Assembly (NCBI RefSeq): GCF_011947195.1
Contig: NZ_JAATVY010000004.1
Location: 1-64,000, forward strand
Source of the DNA: Planosporangium thailandense
GTDB lineage: Bacteria; Actinomycetota; Actinomycetes; Mycobacteriales; Micromonosporaceae
Length of the DNA stretch: 64,000 nucleotides
Direction of reading: 5' to 3'
A program made the position numbers and the translations under genes. Every line of letters begins with the position of its first letter. The stretch's first letter is position 1. The notes below the pieces were generated by a model that was given only the letters and a program-made list of their open reading frames with translations, did no database searches and had not been told where the DNA came from. Positions 31,199-40,250 of the stretch are shown piece by piece.

Positions 31199-32286
31199 AG
31201 GTGATCGTCGAAGCCGACGGCGGCGCCCGAGGCAATCCGGGTACGGCGGGGTACGGGGCCGTCGTGCTCGACGCGGACACCGGCGAGGTGCTGGCGCAGC
31301 GGCTCGGGGCACTGGGGATCACCACCAACAACGTCGCCGAGTACGAGGGGCTCATCGCGGGCTTGACCGCCGCGGCCGAGCTCGGCGCCGACGAGGTCGA
31401 GGTCCGGATGGACTCGAAGCTCGTCGTGGAGCAGATGTCCGGGCGCTGGCAGATCAAGCACCCCGGACTGCGGCCGCTCGCCGCGCAGGCCGCCGACCTG
31501 ATCCGCCGGTTCCGGTCGGTGCGGTTCACCTGGATCCCCCGGGAGCGCAACAAGCGCGCCGACGCGCTCGCGAACGCGGCGATGGACGGCAGGTCGGCGC
31601 CGGACGAACCGGCCCTGTCGACCCCCACCGGTCCCACGGCCGCGCCCGCTCCGTCCTGGACGCCGCCGGACGCCCCGGCGACCCGCATGATCCTGGTCCG
31701 CCACGGGGAGACCGAGTACACCGTGCGCCGGCTGTACTCCGGCCGTGGCGACGCCGCGCTGACCCCGCGCGGTCTGGCCCAGGCCCGGGCGGCCGCGACG
31801 CGGGTCGGTGCGGTGGCGGCGGTCGTCACCTCCCCCCTGAGCCGGTGCGTCCGCACCGCCGAGATGATCGCGCAAGCCGCCGGCGGCGTGCCGGTACGCA
31901 TCGACGACGACCTCGTGGAGTGCGACTTCGGCAAGTGGGAGGGGCTCAGCTTCGCCCAGGTGGAGGAGCGCTGGCCCGACGAGATGCGGTCCTGGCTGGC
32001 GTCGCCGGCCGTCGCCCCGCCGGCCGGTGAGTCGTTCGACGAGGTCGCCGCACGGGTGAGCCGGACGGTGCAGCGGGTGCGCGCGGCGTACCCGGGCGAG
32101 CGGGTCGCCGTCGTCAGCCACGTGTCGCCGATCAAACTGATACTGCGCGATGCGCTCGCGGCCGGCCCGGAGTTCCTGCACCGCTGCTACCTCGACCCGG
32201 CCGGAATCTCCATGGTGGACTTCTGGCCGGACGGCGGCATCGCCGTACGGGCCGTCAACGAGACCGCCCACCTCGCTTCGCTGTAG
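31195..32286 (+). CDS. bifunctional RNase H / acid phosphatase
   Basis: The product is 363 residues from GTG at 31195, overlapping the previous stop (GTGA). Residues 1-140 are RNase HI-like: VIVEADGGARGNPGTAGYGA (first Asp), YEGLIAGLTAAAELGA (Glu), VRMDSKLVVEQMSGRWQIK (Asp) and NKRADALANAAMD (last Asp). A Pro/Ala linker of about 40 residues follows, and then a histidine phosphatase domain with LVRHGETEYT (about 166-175), SPLSRCVRTAEMIA and VSHVSPIKLI. This fusion is characteristic of actinobacteria, and its phosphatase part is related to CobC-type alpha-ribazole phosphatases. It degrades RNA-DNA hybrids. Confidence 0.92.
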   Translation: MKVIVEADGGARGNPGTAGYGAVVLDADTGEVLAQRLGALGITTNNVAEYEGLIAGLTAAAELGADEVEVRMDSKLVVEQMSGRWQIKHPGLRPLAAQAADLIRRFRSVRFTWIPRERNKRADALANAAMDGRSAPDEPALSTPTGPTAAPAPSWTPPDAPATRMILVRHGETEYTVRRLYSGRGDAALTPRGLAQARAAATRVGAVAAVVTSPLSRCVRTAEMIAQAAGGVPVRIDDDLVECDFGKWEGLSFAQVEERWPDEMRSWLASPAVAPPAGESFDEVAARVSRTVQRVRAAYPGERVAVVSHVSPIKLILRDALAAGPEFLHRCYLDPAGISMVDFWPDGGIAVRAVNETAHLASL

Positions 32287-32339
32287 GTGCCGCGCTTCGC
32301 GGTAGGCGCCGCGCTTCGCTGTAGGCGCCGCGGCAGCCT

Positions 32340-32981
32340 TCACCTTGGCGGCGGGGGCTCGGGCGGGTGCGGTGGATGCGGCGGGTGCGGGTGTGGATGC
32401 GGCGGCGGATGCGGCGGCTGCGGATGGGGATGGTCGGGCGGGTGCGGACCGGCCTGGTCGGGTGGGTGCGGACCGGCCTGGTCGGGTGGGTGCGGACCGG
32501 CCTGGTCGGGCGGCTGCGGCGGCAGCGTCGCCAGGTCGGGCGGCTCGTCGGGCCAGACCAGCAGGACGCGGCACGGCGCATGGTCGACGACGAACCGGGT
32601 CTCCCGCCCGAGGCTCGCCGGACCGAGCCGGCTGTGGTCGCCGTCGCGGGCCAGGATGAGCAGGTCCGCGCCGGCACACGCGGCCACGACCTCCCGTTCG
32701 GGGCGGCCCCGCAGGGTCTTGTGTACGCACGGACGGCCGAGCCGGCGCTCCGCGGCGGCGAACATCGCGTCCACCGCGTCGGTGATGGCCCGTTCGAGCA
32801 CGATCTCCGGATCGGAGGTGTGCCGCCATCGTCCGAGCAGTCCCAGCCGGGCGCCCCGCATGGCCGCGTCCAGCGCCGGATCCGGTGCGTGCACCAGTAC
32901 GACCTGGCCCGGCGCCGAGTCCCGGGCCGCGTCGACGCACGCCTCCCAGGTGCCCTCGGTGATCCAGACGACGGTCCTCAC
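32340..32981 (-). CDS. universal-stress-type protein with Pro/His-rich C-terminal tail
   Basis: The product is 213 residues from GTG at 32981, its start overlapping the permease stop by four bases (GTGA). Residues 1-145 resemble UspA-type domains: VVLVHAPDPALDAAM, HKTLRGRPEREVVAACAGAD, then LLILARDGDHSRLG and APCRVLLVWP. The last 65 residues contain PPDQAGPH three times and then a run built almost only of Pro and His. Such tails can bind divalent metals. Coupling to the ArsB-type permease suggests a metal- or anion-transport accessory role. The nucleotide-binding G-x2-G-x9-G loop is only partly visible. Confidence 0.65.
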   Translation of the reverse strand: MRTVVWITEGTWEACVDAARDSAPGQVVLVHAPDPALDAAMRGARLGLLGRWRHTSDPEIVLERAITDAVDAMFAAAERRLGRPCVHKTLRGRPEREVVAACAGADLLILARDGDHSRLGPASLGRETRFVVDHAPCRVLLVWPDEPPDLATLPPQPPDQAGPHPPDQAGPHPPDQAGPHPPDHPHPQPPHPPPHPHPHPPHPPHPPEPPPPR

Positions 32982-34210
32982 GACCCCCAGAGTCGCAGAC
33001 CCACCCACAGTCCCGCGACCGCGGCCGCGAGACAGGGCGCAACGGTGAGCGCGCCGAGCCGCAGGAACTCGACGGTCGACGGTGGCGCGTTCCGCGCGTG
33101 CAGGACCTGACGCCACAGCAGGGTGGCCAGCGAGCCGACGTACGTCAGATTGGGCCCGATGTTCACCCCGATGAGCGCGGCCAGCACGAGGGCGGGGGAG
33201 TGCGCCACCAGGGGGACCAGCATCAGGGTGGCGGGCAGGTTGTTCAGCAGGTTGGCCAGCAGCGCGGCCAGGGCCGCCATGACGAACAGACCCGCGAGGT
33301 CGCCGTGCCGCGGCACCAGGTGCGCGACGATCGCGCCCAGCCCGCTGCGGCGTACCGCGAGCACCACGATGCCGAGGGCCAGCACGAACGCCAGGAACGC
33401 GGGGTTGGCCGCCCGTACCAGGTCGCCGGTCCGGCCGAGGGCGGCCAGCGCGCCGTGCCGTACCGTCAACGCCAGCACGCCGGCCAGCGCCACGAAGGCG
33501 GGGTGCACGCCCAGCGGCTCCAGGACGACGAAGCCGGCGAGCACCACGGCCAGCACGGTGAGCGCGTACGCGGGGACCGCGACCGGCTCGGGTGCCACGG
33601 CGTGCCGCGGGGTCGACAGGTCGGCGGCGAAGAACCGGCGGAACACCACGTACTCGACGGCCAGGGCGGCCAGCCACGGCACCGCCATCAGCGCGGTGAA
33701 CCGGCCGAACGACAGCCCGCTCGCCGCGAACGCCAGCAGGTTCGTCAGGTTCGACACGGGCAGCAGCAGCGACGCCGAGTTGGCCAGGTGCGTGCACGCG
33801 TACACGTGCGGGCGCGGCCGGACACCCACCGTGGCGGCCGTGGCGAACACGACCGGGGTGAGCAGCACGACCGTCGCGTCGAGGCTGAGCACGGCGGTGA
33901 CGGCGGCCGCGACCGCGAACACCACCGCCAGCAGCCGCCGTGGCGACCCGCCGCTGAGCCGGGCGGCGAACCCGCCGGCGTACCGGAACACGCCTTCTAC
34001 GTCGGCGAGGTGGGCCAGTACGAGGATGGCCGCGAGGAACCCGACGGTGGGGCCGAGTGAGGCCATCTCGTGGATCGCGTCGGGCCACGTCACCAGGCCG
34101 AGCGCGAGGACCACCAGGGCCGCGGGTACGGCTGCGACCGCCTCGGGCAGGCCGCACGGCCGCGCGACGGCGAAGCCGAGGACCGCGACGAGGAAGAGGA
34201 CGGGGATCAT
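32978..34210 (-). CDS. ArsB/NhaD-type membrane permease (SLC13-like ion transporter)
   Basis: The product is 410 residues with about eleven hydrophobic segments. ATG at 34210 (MIPVLFLVAVLGFAVARPCG) is chosen over an upstream TTG. Family blocks include VLSLDATVVLLTPVVFATA, then LANSASLLLPVSNLTNLLAF, and LLANLLNNLPATLMLVPLV with the discontinuous-helix asparagines of ArsB/CitM-type carriers. It is likely to move an oxyanion or sodium/proton, possibly arsenite. No arsR or arsC gene is near, so arsenic specificity is unproven. The USP/His-tail gene overlaps its 3' end. Confidence 0.8.
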   Translation of the reverse strand: MIPVLFLVAVLGFAVARPCGLPEAVAAVPAALVVLALGLVTWPDAIHEMASLGPTVGFLAAILVLAHLADVEGVFRYAGGFAARLSGGSPRRLLAVVFAVAAAVTAVLSLDATVVLLTPVVFATAATVGVRPRPHVYACTHLANSASLLLPVSNLTNLLAFAASGLSFGRFTALMAVPWLAALAVEYVVFRRFFAADLSTPRHAVAPEPVAVPAYALTVLAVVLAGFVVLEPLGVHPAFVALAGVLALTVRHGALAALGRTGDLVRAANPAFLAFVLALGIVVLAVRRSGLGAIVAHLVPRHGDLAGLFVMAALAALLANLLNNLPATLMLVPLVAHSPALVLAALIGVNIGPNLTYVGSLATLLWRQVLHARNAPPSTVEFLRLGALTVAPCLAAAVAGLWVGLRLWGS

Positions 34211-34348
34211 CGAACGCAACGGTATCGGCGCCGCCGACCGCTGGGCGCAGGGCGGGAACCGTTGGGCGCAAAGGACCGTCGCGCAGTGTCCTCAGTTGAG
34301 TGCGATCTGGTTACCTCCGCCACACCCCGTGTGTCAGGGAGGATCACG

Positions 34349-34573
34349 ATGACATCGCCTCATACCGACCCGGTACCGCCGCGTGGTGACCGCAGCCCGC
34401 TGTACTGGCTGCTGCTCGTCCCGGTCGTGGTGCCGCTTCTCGTACCGCTGTTCAACGCCGATGACCCTCGGCTGTTCGGCTTCCCGCGCTTCTACTGGCT
34501 CCAGCTCGCGTTCATCATCCTCGGCGTCGGCACGACGACGCTGGTCTACCAGCTGACGAAGCGGCGGGGGTGA
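34349..34573 (+). CDS. DUF3311 small membrane subunit
   Basis: The product is 74 residues from ATG at 34349, after AGGGAGGAT. Two helices are visible, LYWLLLVPVVVPLLVPLFNA and FYWLQLAFIILGVGTTTLVY. Proteins of this DUF are encoded immediately before sodium:solute symporters in many actinobacteria, and here the next gene starts six bases downstream. It probably serves as a small partner of the symporter. There are no catalytic residues. Confidence 0.85.
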   Translation: MTSPHTDPVPPRGDRSPLYWLLLVPVVVPLLVPLFNADDPRLFGFPRFYWLQLAFIILGVGTTTLVYQLTKRRG

Positions 34574-34579
34574 GAGTCC

Positions 34580-36214
34580 ATGTGGAAGGACCATCTCACC
34601 GAGATCATCATCTTCACGATCCTGTTCCTCGCCGTCAGCGCCCTCGGCTTCGTCGCCGCCCGCTGGCGCCGGCCCGCGACGCTCGAGCACCTCGACGAGT
34701 GGGGGCTGGGCGGGCGCAGCTTCGGCGGGTGGATCACCTGGTTCCTGCTCGGCGGTGACCTGTACACCGCGTACACGTTCGTGGCCGTACCCGCGCTGAT
34801 GTTCGGCGCCGGCGCGACCGGGTTCTTCGCGCTGCCGTACACGGTCATCATCTACCCGATGGCGTTCCTGGTCCTGGTGCGCCTGTGGTCGGTGTCGCAC
34901 CGGCACGGCTTCGTCACGCCGGCCGACTTCGTGCGGGCCCGGTTCGGCTCGCCGACGCTCGCGCTGGTCATCGCGATCACCGGCATCGTCGCCACGATGC
35001 CGTACATCGCGCTGCAGCTCGTCGGGATCGAGGCGGTCCTGAAGACGATGGGGGTGACCGGCAGCAGCATGCTCGCCCGGCACCTGCCGATCATCGTCGC
35101 GTTCGCGATCCTCGCCGCCTACACGTACCAGTCGGGGCTGCGCGCGCCGGCGCTGATCGCGTTCGTCAAGGACACCCTCATCTACCTCGTGATCATCGTG
35201 GCGGTGCTGTACATCCCGGCCAGGCTCGGCGGCTGGGACAAGATCTTCGGCGCGGCCGACGCGCACTTCGCCGCCAACCCGAAGGCCGGCGGAACCCTGT
35301 TGACCAGTGCCAACCAGTGGCAGTACGTCACCCTCGCGTTCGGGTCGGCGCTCGCGCTCTTCCTGTACCCGCACAACGTGACCGGTGTGCTCGCCAGCCG
35401 CAACCGCGGTGTGATCAAGCGGAACATGTCGGCGCTTCCGGCGTACTCGTTCCTGCTCGGCCTCATCGCGCTGCTCGGGTACATGGCGATCGCGGCGAAG
35501 ATCGTGCCGCTGCCCGGCGCCAAGGCCGGTTCGAAGGACGCCAACACGGTCGTGCCGCTGCTGTTCCAGCACATGTTCCCGGGCTGGTTCGCCGGTATCG
35601 CGTTCGCGGCCATCGGCATCGGCGCGCTCGTGCCGGCGGCGATCATGTCGATCGCGGCGGCCAACCTGTTCACCCGCAACGTCTACAAGGAGTATCTGCG
35701 GCCGGACGCCACGCCGGCGCAGGAGGCGAAGGTCAGCAAGGTCGCCTCGCTGCTGGTGAAGGTGGGCGCGCTGGCGTTCATCGTCTTCCTCGACCCGCAG
35801 TTCTCCATCGACCTGCAGCTCATCGGCGGGATCATCATCCTGCAGACGCTGCCGGCGGTCGCCCTCGGCCTGTACTCGCGGTGGTTCCACCGCGGGGCGC
35901 TCATCGCCGGGTGGGCCGCGGGGATGGTGGTCGGGTTCTGGATGCTGTGGGTGACGCCGAACGCGGCCACCAGGCACAAGCACTTCGGCGGATCGGCGTA
36001 CGCGCTGAGCCACCTCGGCTTCGACACCAAGGTGACCATGTACACCGGGTTCCTCGCGGTCCTGGTCAACCTCGTGGTGGTGGTGCTCGCGACGCTGGTG
36101 CTGCGGGCGATGAAGACGCCCGACGGCGTCGACGCGACCGTCGAGGACGACTACCACGTCGACGCGGGCGACCCGGGCGTCACACCGACGCCGGCTGAGC
36201 CGGCGCCGGTCTGA
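34580..36214 (+). CDS. sodium:solute symporter family protein (monocarboxylate-type)
   Basis: The product is 544 residues with about thirteen hydrophobic helices. Landmarks include LGGRSFGGWITWFLLGGDLY (near residue 40-60), VGIEAVLKTMGVTG, VLYIPARLGGWDKIFGAADA and GIAFAAIGIGALVPAAIMSI AANLFTRNVYKEY in two adjacent segments. Together with DUF3311 this pair matches the MctP-type monocarboxylate uptake system known from other bacteria. It is probably a sodium-dependent importer of lactate, pyruvate or similar acids; the exact substrate is not shown. A hairpin terminator follows its stop. Confidence 0.88.
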   Translation: MWKDHLTEIIIFTILFLAVSALGFVAARWRRPATLEHLDEWGLGGRSFGGWITWFLLGGDLYTAYTFVAVPALMFGAGATGFFALPYTVIIYPMAFLVLVRLWSVSHRHGFVTPADFVRARFGSPTLALVIAITGIVATMPYIALQLVGIEAVLKTMGVTGSSMLARHLPIIVAFAILAAYTYQSGLRAPALIAFVKDTLIYLVIIVAVLYIPARLGGWDKIFGAADAHFAANPKAGGTLLTSANQWQYVTLAFGSALALFLYPHNVTGVLASRNRGVIKRNMSALPAYSFLLGLIALLGYMAIAAKIVPLPGAKAGSKDANTVVPLLFQHMFPGWFAGIAFAAIGIGALVPAAIMSIAAANLFTRNVYKEYLRPDATPAQEAKVSKVASLLVKVGALAFIVFLDPQFSIDLQLIGGIIILQTLPAVALGLYSRWFHRGALIAGWAAGMVVGFWMLWVTPNAATRHKHFGGSAYALSHLGFDTKVTMYTGFLAVLVNLVVVVLATLVLRAMKTPDGVDATVEDDYHVDAGDPGVTPTPAEPAPV

Positions 36215-36241
36215 CGGCACTTCCGCGATCGGCTTCTCCGC

Positions 36242-36289
36242 GATCTTGGACACTTGGCGGTGCCATAGGCCCGCCAAGTGTCCAAGATC
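36242..36289. terminator. 19-bp perfect hairpin between convergent genes
   Basis: GATCTTGGACACTTGGCGG pairs perfectly with CCGCCAAGTGTCCAAGATC across a 10-base loop. It sits between the ends of the symporter gene and the TSUP permease gene, so it can terminate both transcripts. The same outer GATCTTGGACACTTG is used at 51759-51808, which shows a conserved terminator family. Confidence 0.8.
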
Positions 36290-36295
36290 TGCGTG

Positions 36296-37084
36296 CTAGC
36301 GGTATGCGCGGATCAGCAGGTACACGCCGATCACGCCGGCGAACGTCACGATCATGCCGCGCAGCACCGGCGCAGGCAGGCGCCGCGCGAGGCGGGCGCC
36401 GACGTAGCCGCCGGTGATGGTCGCCGGCGCGAGGATCGCCACGTCGGCCCAGTCGACCGGGCCGAACAGCGCGAACACCAGCAGCGTGATAAACCCGACC
36501 AGGGCCGACAGGGCGTTCTTGAGGGCGCTGACACGGGCCAGGGTGGTGGCGAGGACCAGCCCCAGCGCGGCGACGAACATGACGCCGAGCGCGGCGCCGA
36601 AGTACCCGCCGTACACCGAACCGATCAGGGCCATGCCGTGCAGGTACAGCAGTCGGCGGCGCGGCGGCAGGTCGTGCGGGTGGCCGACGATGTTCCGCAG
36701 CCGGGGCTGGAACGCGAGCACCGCGCCCGCGCCGAGCACCAGGAACGGCACCACCTTGTCGAACGCGCTCGCCGGGGTGGCCAGCAGCAGGCCGCATCCG
36801 ACGGCCGTGCCGACGATCGCGGTCGGCGCGAGGGCGAGCAGGCGCCGCCGGCCCTGCTTCGGGTCCTCGGCGGCGAGGTCCGCCAGGTCGTGCCGGCTGC
36901 CGACGACACTGCTGATGTACCCGGGGAAGACCGCGATCGAGTTCGTCACGTTGGCCGCGATCGTGGGCAGGCCCGTCGCCACCAACGCCGGGAACGTCAC
37001 CAGCGAGCCGCCGCCGGCGATGGCGTTCACGGTGCCGGCGGCGAGCCCGGCTACCAGCAGGAGCGCGATGTGTGCGGCAGTCAT
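36296..37084 (-). CDS. TSUP family membrane permease (TauE/SafE)
   Basis: The product is 262 residues from ATG at 37084. Two related halves each carry hydrophobic helices; family blocks are GLAAGTVNAIAGGGSLVTFP (residues about 14-33) and SVYGGYFGAALGVMFVAAL (second half), with the Gly-rich motif duplicated. Members export or import sulfur-containing anions such as sulfite or sulfoacetate. The substrate here is unknown. The gene converges with the symporter and is followed by rnpB on the other side. Confidence 0.88.
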   Translation of the reverse strand: MTAAHIALLLVAGLAAGTVNAIAGGGSLVTFPALVATGLPTIAANVTNSIAVFPGYISSVVGSRHDLADLAAEDPKQGRRRLLALAPTAIVGTAVGCGLLLATPASAFDKVVPFLVLGAGAVLAFQPRLRNIVGHPHDLPPRRRLLYLHGMALIGSVYGGYFGAALGVMFVAALGLVLATTLARVSALKNALSALVGFITLLVFALFGPVDWADVAILAPATITGGYVGARLARRLPAPVLRGMIVTFAGVIGVYLLIRAYR

Positions 37085-37180
37085 GGTGCCGCCAGGCTAG
37101 CCGCAATCCATTTGTGGCGGTATGAGGCGTAGCTCATGGGGAAGGGCGTCGGGGCCGCAAGGGTTAGTACGATGGGACGT

Positions 37181-37599
<419 letters not shown>

Positions 37600-37752
37600 C
37601 TTCCTGGTCGTCGCCGCTCCCGGCGCTCCTGAGCTGGGTGGATAGCCGGTTGTCGCTGGCCGATGTTGGTCGTCATCGGGCGGCGTTTGACGTGGCGTGG
37701 CGAGTCGAGCACCGGGGGGACGCCCGCCCGATGTAATGGTCACAATCAAGCA

Positions 37753-38184
37753 GTGACCCGTGCCGACTTCGACATTGACGCATTCCTCGCCCGCCCACTC
37801 ACCGCCCGTGTCGCCACGAACGGCCCGACCATCCGGCCCACCTGGTACCTCTGGGAAGACCAAGCGTTCTGGATTCTGACCGGTCCGTGGACCAAGCTGT
37901 TCAGCCGAGTTAAGACCGATCCGACGGTGGCCCTCACCGTGGACGTCTGCGATCTCACCACCGGCCTCGTGCAACAGGTCATCGCCCGCGGCCGCGCCGA
38001 GCTTCTGCCCTTCGACGTTCCGCGTGGCAAACGCAAACTGAGCCGCTACCTCGGCCATGACGAGACCTGCTGGGACGCCCGGTTCCGCGACTACCTACAC
38101 GACGACCCGGCCGAACGCGGCACCGCTTGGCTACGGCTACGCCCCACGTTCCTGACCGCCATCGACCTCAGCTACCAACCCTGA
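37753..38184 (+). CDS. pyridoxamine 5'-phosphate oxidase-like flavoprotein
   Basis: The product is 143 residues from GTG at 37753 (VTRADFDIDAFLARPLTARV); an upstream ATG would add 30 residues without family character. The split-barrel pattern VATNGPTIRPTWYLWEDQAF WILTGPW (two adjacent segments) and VKTDPTVALTVDV, VIARGRAELLP is typical of PPOX-type FMN- or F420-binding proteins. The function is unknown; related proteins reduce F420-linked or flavin-linked substrates. It follows rnpB by 150 bases and is probably monocistronic. Confidence 0.8.
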   Translation: MTRADFDIDAFLARPLTARVATNGPTIRPTWYLWEDQAFWILTGPWTKLFSRVKTDPTVALTVDVCDLTTGLVQQVIARGRAELLPFDVPRGKRKLSRYLGHDETCWDARFRDYLHDDPAERGTAWLRLRPTFLTAIDLSYQP

Positions 38185-38215
38185 TCCAGTGCCGTGAAGT
38201 CGGTCCCGGCGTCTG

Positions 38216-38260
38216 GTGCGGCCGGCCGGCGGGTGCGCGGCGGGCCGGAGGTCCAGAGCG
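38216..38260. repeat. 45-bp dispersed repeat, copy B
   Basis: It matches 9817-9861 with two differences, in the same orientation, about 28 kb apart. It lies 30 bases after the PPOX gene. Confidence 0.65.
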
Positions 38261-38320
38261 CGTCGCACATCAGTTTTCGGGTCACATGATGATGGACGAG
38301 CTGCGCGACCGCGGCTGCGG

Positions 38321-38563
38321 TTAGCCGCGCTCTCGACCTGGCAGGGTTGCCCCACTGAGGAAAGCCTCGTACAGGTCACGGACGTCGTCGTCGATCTGCG
38401 GTCGGATGTTGCTGTAGCGGGTGTCAGCGCGATCTCGGTGCGGCCCCGACAGCCAGTACGCCGTCTGCCAACTCTTGGTGAAGCGTACGCGGCTGATCCA
38501 GGCTGGTCCCTTGTCCGTGTCGTGGCCCGTCTTCAACTGCACGAACATCACTCGCTCTGCCAT
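38321..38563 (-). CDS. conserved hypothetical protein, apparently shortened
   Basis: The product is 80 residues from ATG at 38563 (MAERVMFVQLKTGHDTDKGP). The blocks AWISRVRFTKSWQTAYW and SGPHRDRADTRYSNIRPQID, and the end DLYEAFLSGATLPGRERG, match a common actinobacterial family of unknown function. In that family, as I recall it, a segment of about 25 residues lies between the SWxTAYW and SGPxRxxxDxRYS blocks; here it is absent, with the frame kept. This may be an in-frame deletion or a short subfamily. Confidence 0.6.
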   Translation of the reverse strand: MAERVMFVQLKTGHDTDKGPAWISRVRFTKSWQTAYWLSGPHRDRADTRYSNIRPQIDDDVRDLYEAFLSGATLPGRERG

Positions 38564-38726
38564 CGCGGACATCCTGACAGCGGACAATCGCGACGCGCGT
38601 CATGCGTCGGGTGGGATTCGACACCGCGATGTGCGCAGCGCACGATCCATGAGCCGTCACCGCAGAGGACGGGCGAGGTGGCCGAGTAGATCGACAACCT
38701 CGCGGTCGCGCTGGCAGAGTGCGTAC

Positions 38727-39074
38727 ATGGAAATGGAACTGCTCTTCGCGGGAGTGGCGGTTGGGGCCTTTGCCGACGCCGTTGAGTGGTACGGCCGGTT
38801 GTTCGGCCGGGCTGCCGATGTCGTTGTGACCGACCACGAGGTCATGTGGCGAGTTGCCGGCACCGGGTGGCTGTACGTCATAAAGGACGCCGCACGCGCT
38901 GGCCGGAGTCTGGTCACCATCTCCGTGCCGGATCTGGATGAGGCGGTGGCCGACCTGGAAACGCGGGGCATCAGCAGTGGCCCTATCGAGACGGTCGGCG
39001 ACGCCGGACGCAAGGCCACCGTGACCGACCTCGAAGGCAATTCGATCGCGCTCATCCAGGTCGCCGCTGACTGA
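38727..39074 (+). CDS. VOC family protein
   Basis: The product is 115 residues from ATG at 38727 (MEMELLFAGVAVGAFADAVE). The pattern of beta-alpha units with WYGRLFGRAAD at the start, VMWRVAGTGWLYVIKD, ISVPDLDEAVADLETRGI and ATVTDLEGNSIALIQVA is typical of the glyoxalase/bleomycin-resistance superfamily. The substrate is unknown. The gene stands alone between a divergent hypothetical and a small membrane peptide. Confidence 0.82.
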   Translation: MEMELLFAGVAVGAFADAVEWYGRLFGRAADVVVTDHEVMWRVAGTGWLYVIKDAARAGRSLVTISVPDLDEAVADLETRGISSGPIETVGDAGRKATVTDLEGNSIALIQVAAD

Positions 39075-39260
39075 CGCCGGCGACGCCCGTTCGCTCAGTC
39101 GGCGCCAACCAGGTTTGCGTGGGGACCACGCGCGGTCCACCCTCCCCGGAGCGGCCAGGTCCGCCGACGCTGCGCCCGCGCCTGGATACGCCCTGGTCGC
39201 AGGGCTTTTGAACCGACGATCGGGGCAGCGGCGAAACATGATCACGTGTACGGTGCCGGC

Positions 39261-39404
39261 ATGAATGACGGTGCTGCGTTAGCCATCGTGTGGTGGGCGC
39301 TCGGCCTGCTGTCCCTCTACATGGTCATCCGCGCGGCCGTGCGCGGCGGCATAGAGGACGCGTGGAAGCGTCGGGCGAAGCGTGAACGCTCATCTCAACA
39401 GTGA
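39261..39404 (+). CDS. 47-residue single-helix membrane protein
   Basis: ATG at 39261 opens MNDGAALAIVWWALGLLSLY with MVIRAAVRGG and an Arg/Lys-rich tail (DAWKRRAKRERSSQQ), stop at 39402-39404. There is one hydrophobic helix and a clear positive tail. The frame is separate from the following DUF5946 gene, whose GTG is 25 bases downstream, so the two may be cotranscribed. Confidence 0.55.
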   Translation: MNDGAALAIVWWALGLLSLYMVIRAAVRGGIEDAWKRRAKRERSSQQ

Positions 39405-39428
39405 CAGCGGGACAGGGATGCTGAGCCG

Positions 39429-39902
39429 GTGACGGGCTGCCCGCAGTGCGGCGCGCGGACCGAGGCGGTGACCTGCGAGGAGCTGTTCGAGCGCCTGCTG
39501 GCGTTGGATCATTCCCGCCGGCCACCGTGGGGCCCGCTCCACGCCGTGGCCGTCACCTGCTTCTTCCTGCAGCACCCTGCGCACCCGCTCGCCCCGCTCG
39601 GCAGGAACGATCCGGGGTGGGCGATCCTGCACGCTTACCTCGCGGGAGGGCAGCAGGCACTCGACGCCGTGACCGACGCCGCTCGCCGGAGCAATTCACG
39701 CGGACATCGGGGCCGTGGCGGCGCGGCTCGACCGCCATTCGATTCGAGCCCGCCGATGCCGGATCGTCCGGCGCCCAGGGCGCTCAAGGTGACGATCGCG
39801 GATGTGGCCGCAGACGGGAGCTTCCCCGCGCCGGGTTACGAGCAACGGGTGCGCCGCTGGGCCGAAGACACCGTCGCGATGTGGACATCGTGCGCGCCCT
39901 GA
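39429..39902 (+). CDS. DUF5946 family protein
   Basis: The product is 157 residues from GTG at 39429. It begins TGCPQCGARTEAVTCEELFE, with a Cys-x2-Cys pair, then a conserved WGPLHAVAVTCFFLQHPAHP block and GWAILHAYLAGGQQ, as in DUF5946 proteins. The Cys pair suggests a metal or thiol site. The function is unknown. The C-terminal part (KVTIADVAADGSFPAPGYEQ) is also family-like. Confidence 0.75.
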   Translation: MTGCPQCGARTEAVTCEELFERLLALDHSRRPPWGPLHAVAVTCFFLQHPAHPLAPLGRNDPGWAILHAYLAGGQQALDAVTDAARRSNSRGHRGRGGAARPPFDSSPPMPDRPAPRALKVTIADVAADGSFPAPGYEQRVRRWAEDTVAMWTSCAP

Positions 39903-40250
39903 CCATGTGTGTCGGTGGCGCCCTCACAGTGCCGAGGCAGGCTCCCCGGAGCCGTGCCGGCCGCGTAATCCGCCTGCCGGCAGGGCGGCACCTGCGACGC
40001 TGCGCGGATGAATCGCGATCCGATGGCGGACGCGCGGAATCTGGTTGCCGAGCTGTTCCCGACCGGCAGTCGCGAAGCGCCAGGAGCCTGGCCGAGCGGT
40101 GGTTGGCCGCCCACGGCGATCCCGTCGCGACCGAAGCACTGGTGCCCGTACCTCTCGCGGGTTTTCGTCGTTCTTCCGTGCCGGGTGCCGATCTTCAGGG
40201 ACGGATTCGCGGCAGCCCGTCATCGTTGTCCTGGCAGAGGAGCGCAGTAC
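39903..40250. other. intergenic region, no supported gene
   Basis: A plus-strand frame open from 40008 begins MNRDPMADARNLVAELFPTG, which has some protein character. It continues into a Pro/Trp/Arg-rich stretch and then the CPBP gene, whose own start is clear. The first 20 codons may be the remnant of a truncated gene. Confidence 0.45.

Noticed and set aside
30442-33042. 866-codon minus-strand open frame
   Set aside because: It runs antisense to Nif3, the zinc ribbon and RNase H genes, which have clear family motifs. The antisense composition is only a by-product of high-GC codon use.
34334-36277. 647-codon minus-strand frame antisense to the symporter
   Set aside because: It is rich in Arg, Asp and His without domain motifs, and the plus strand carries a clear SSS-family protein.
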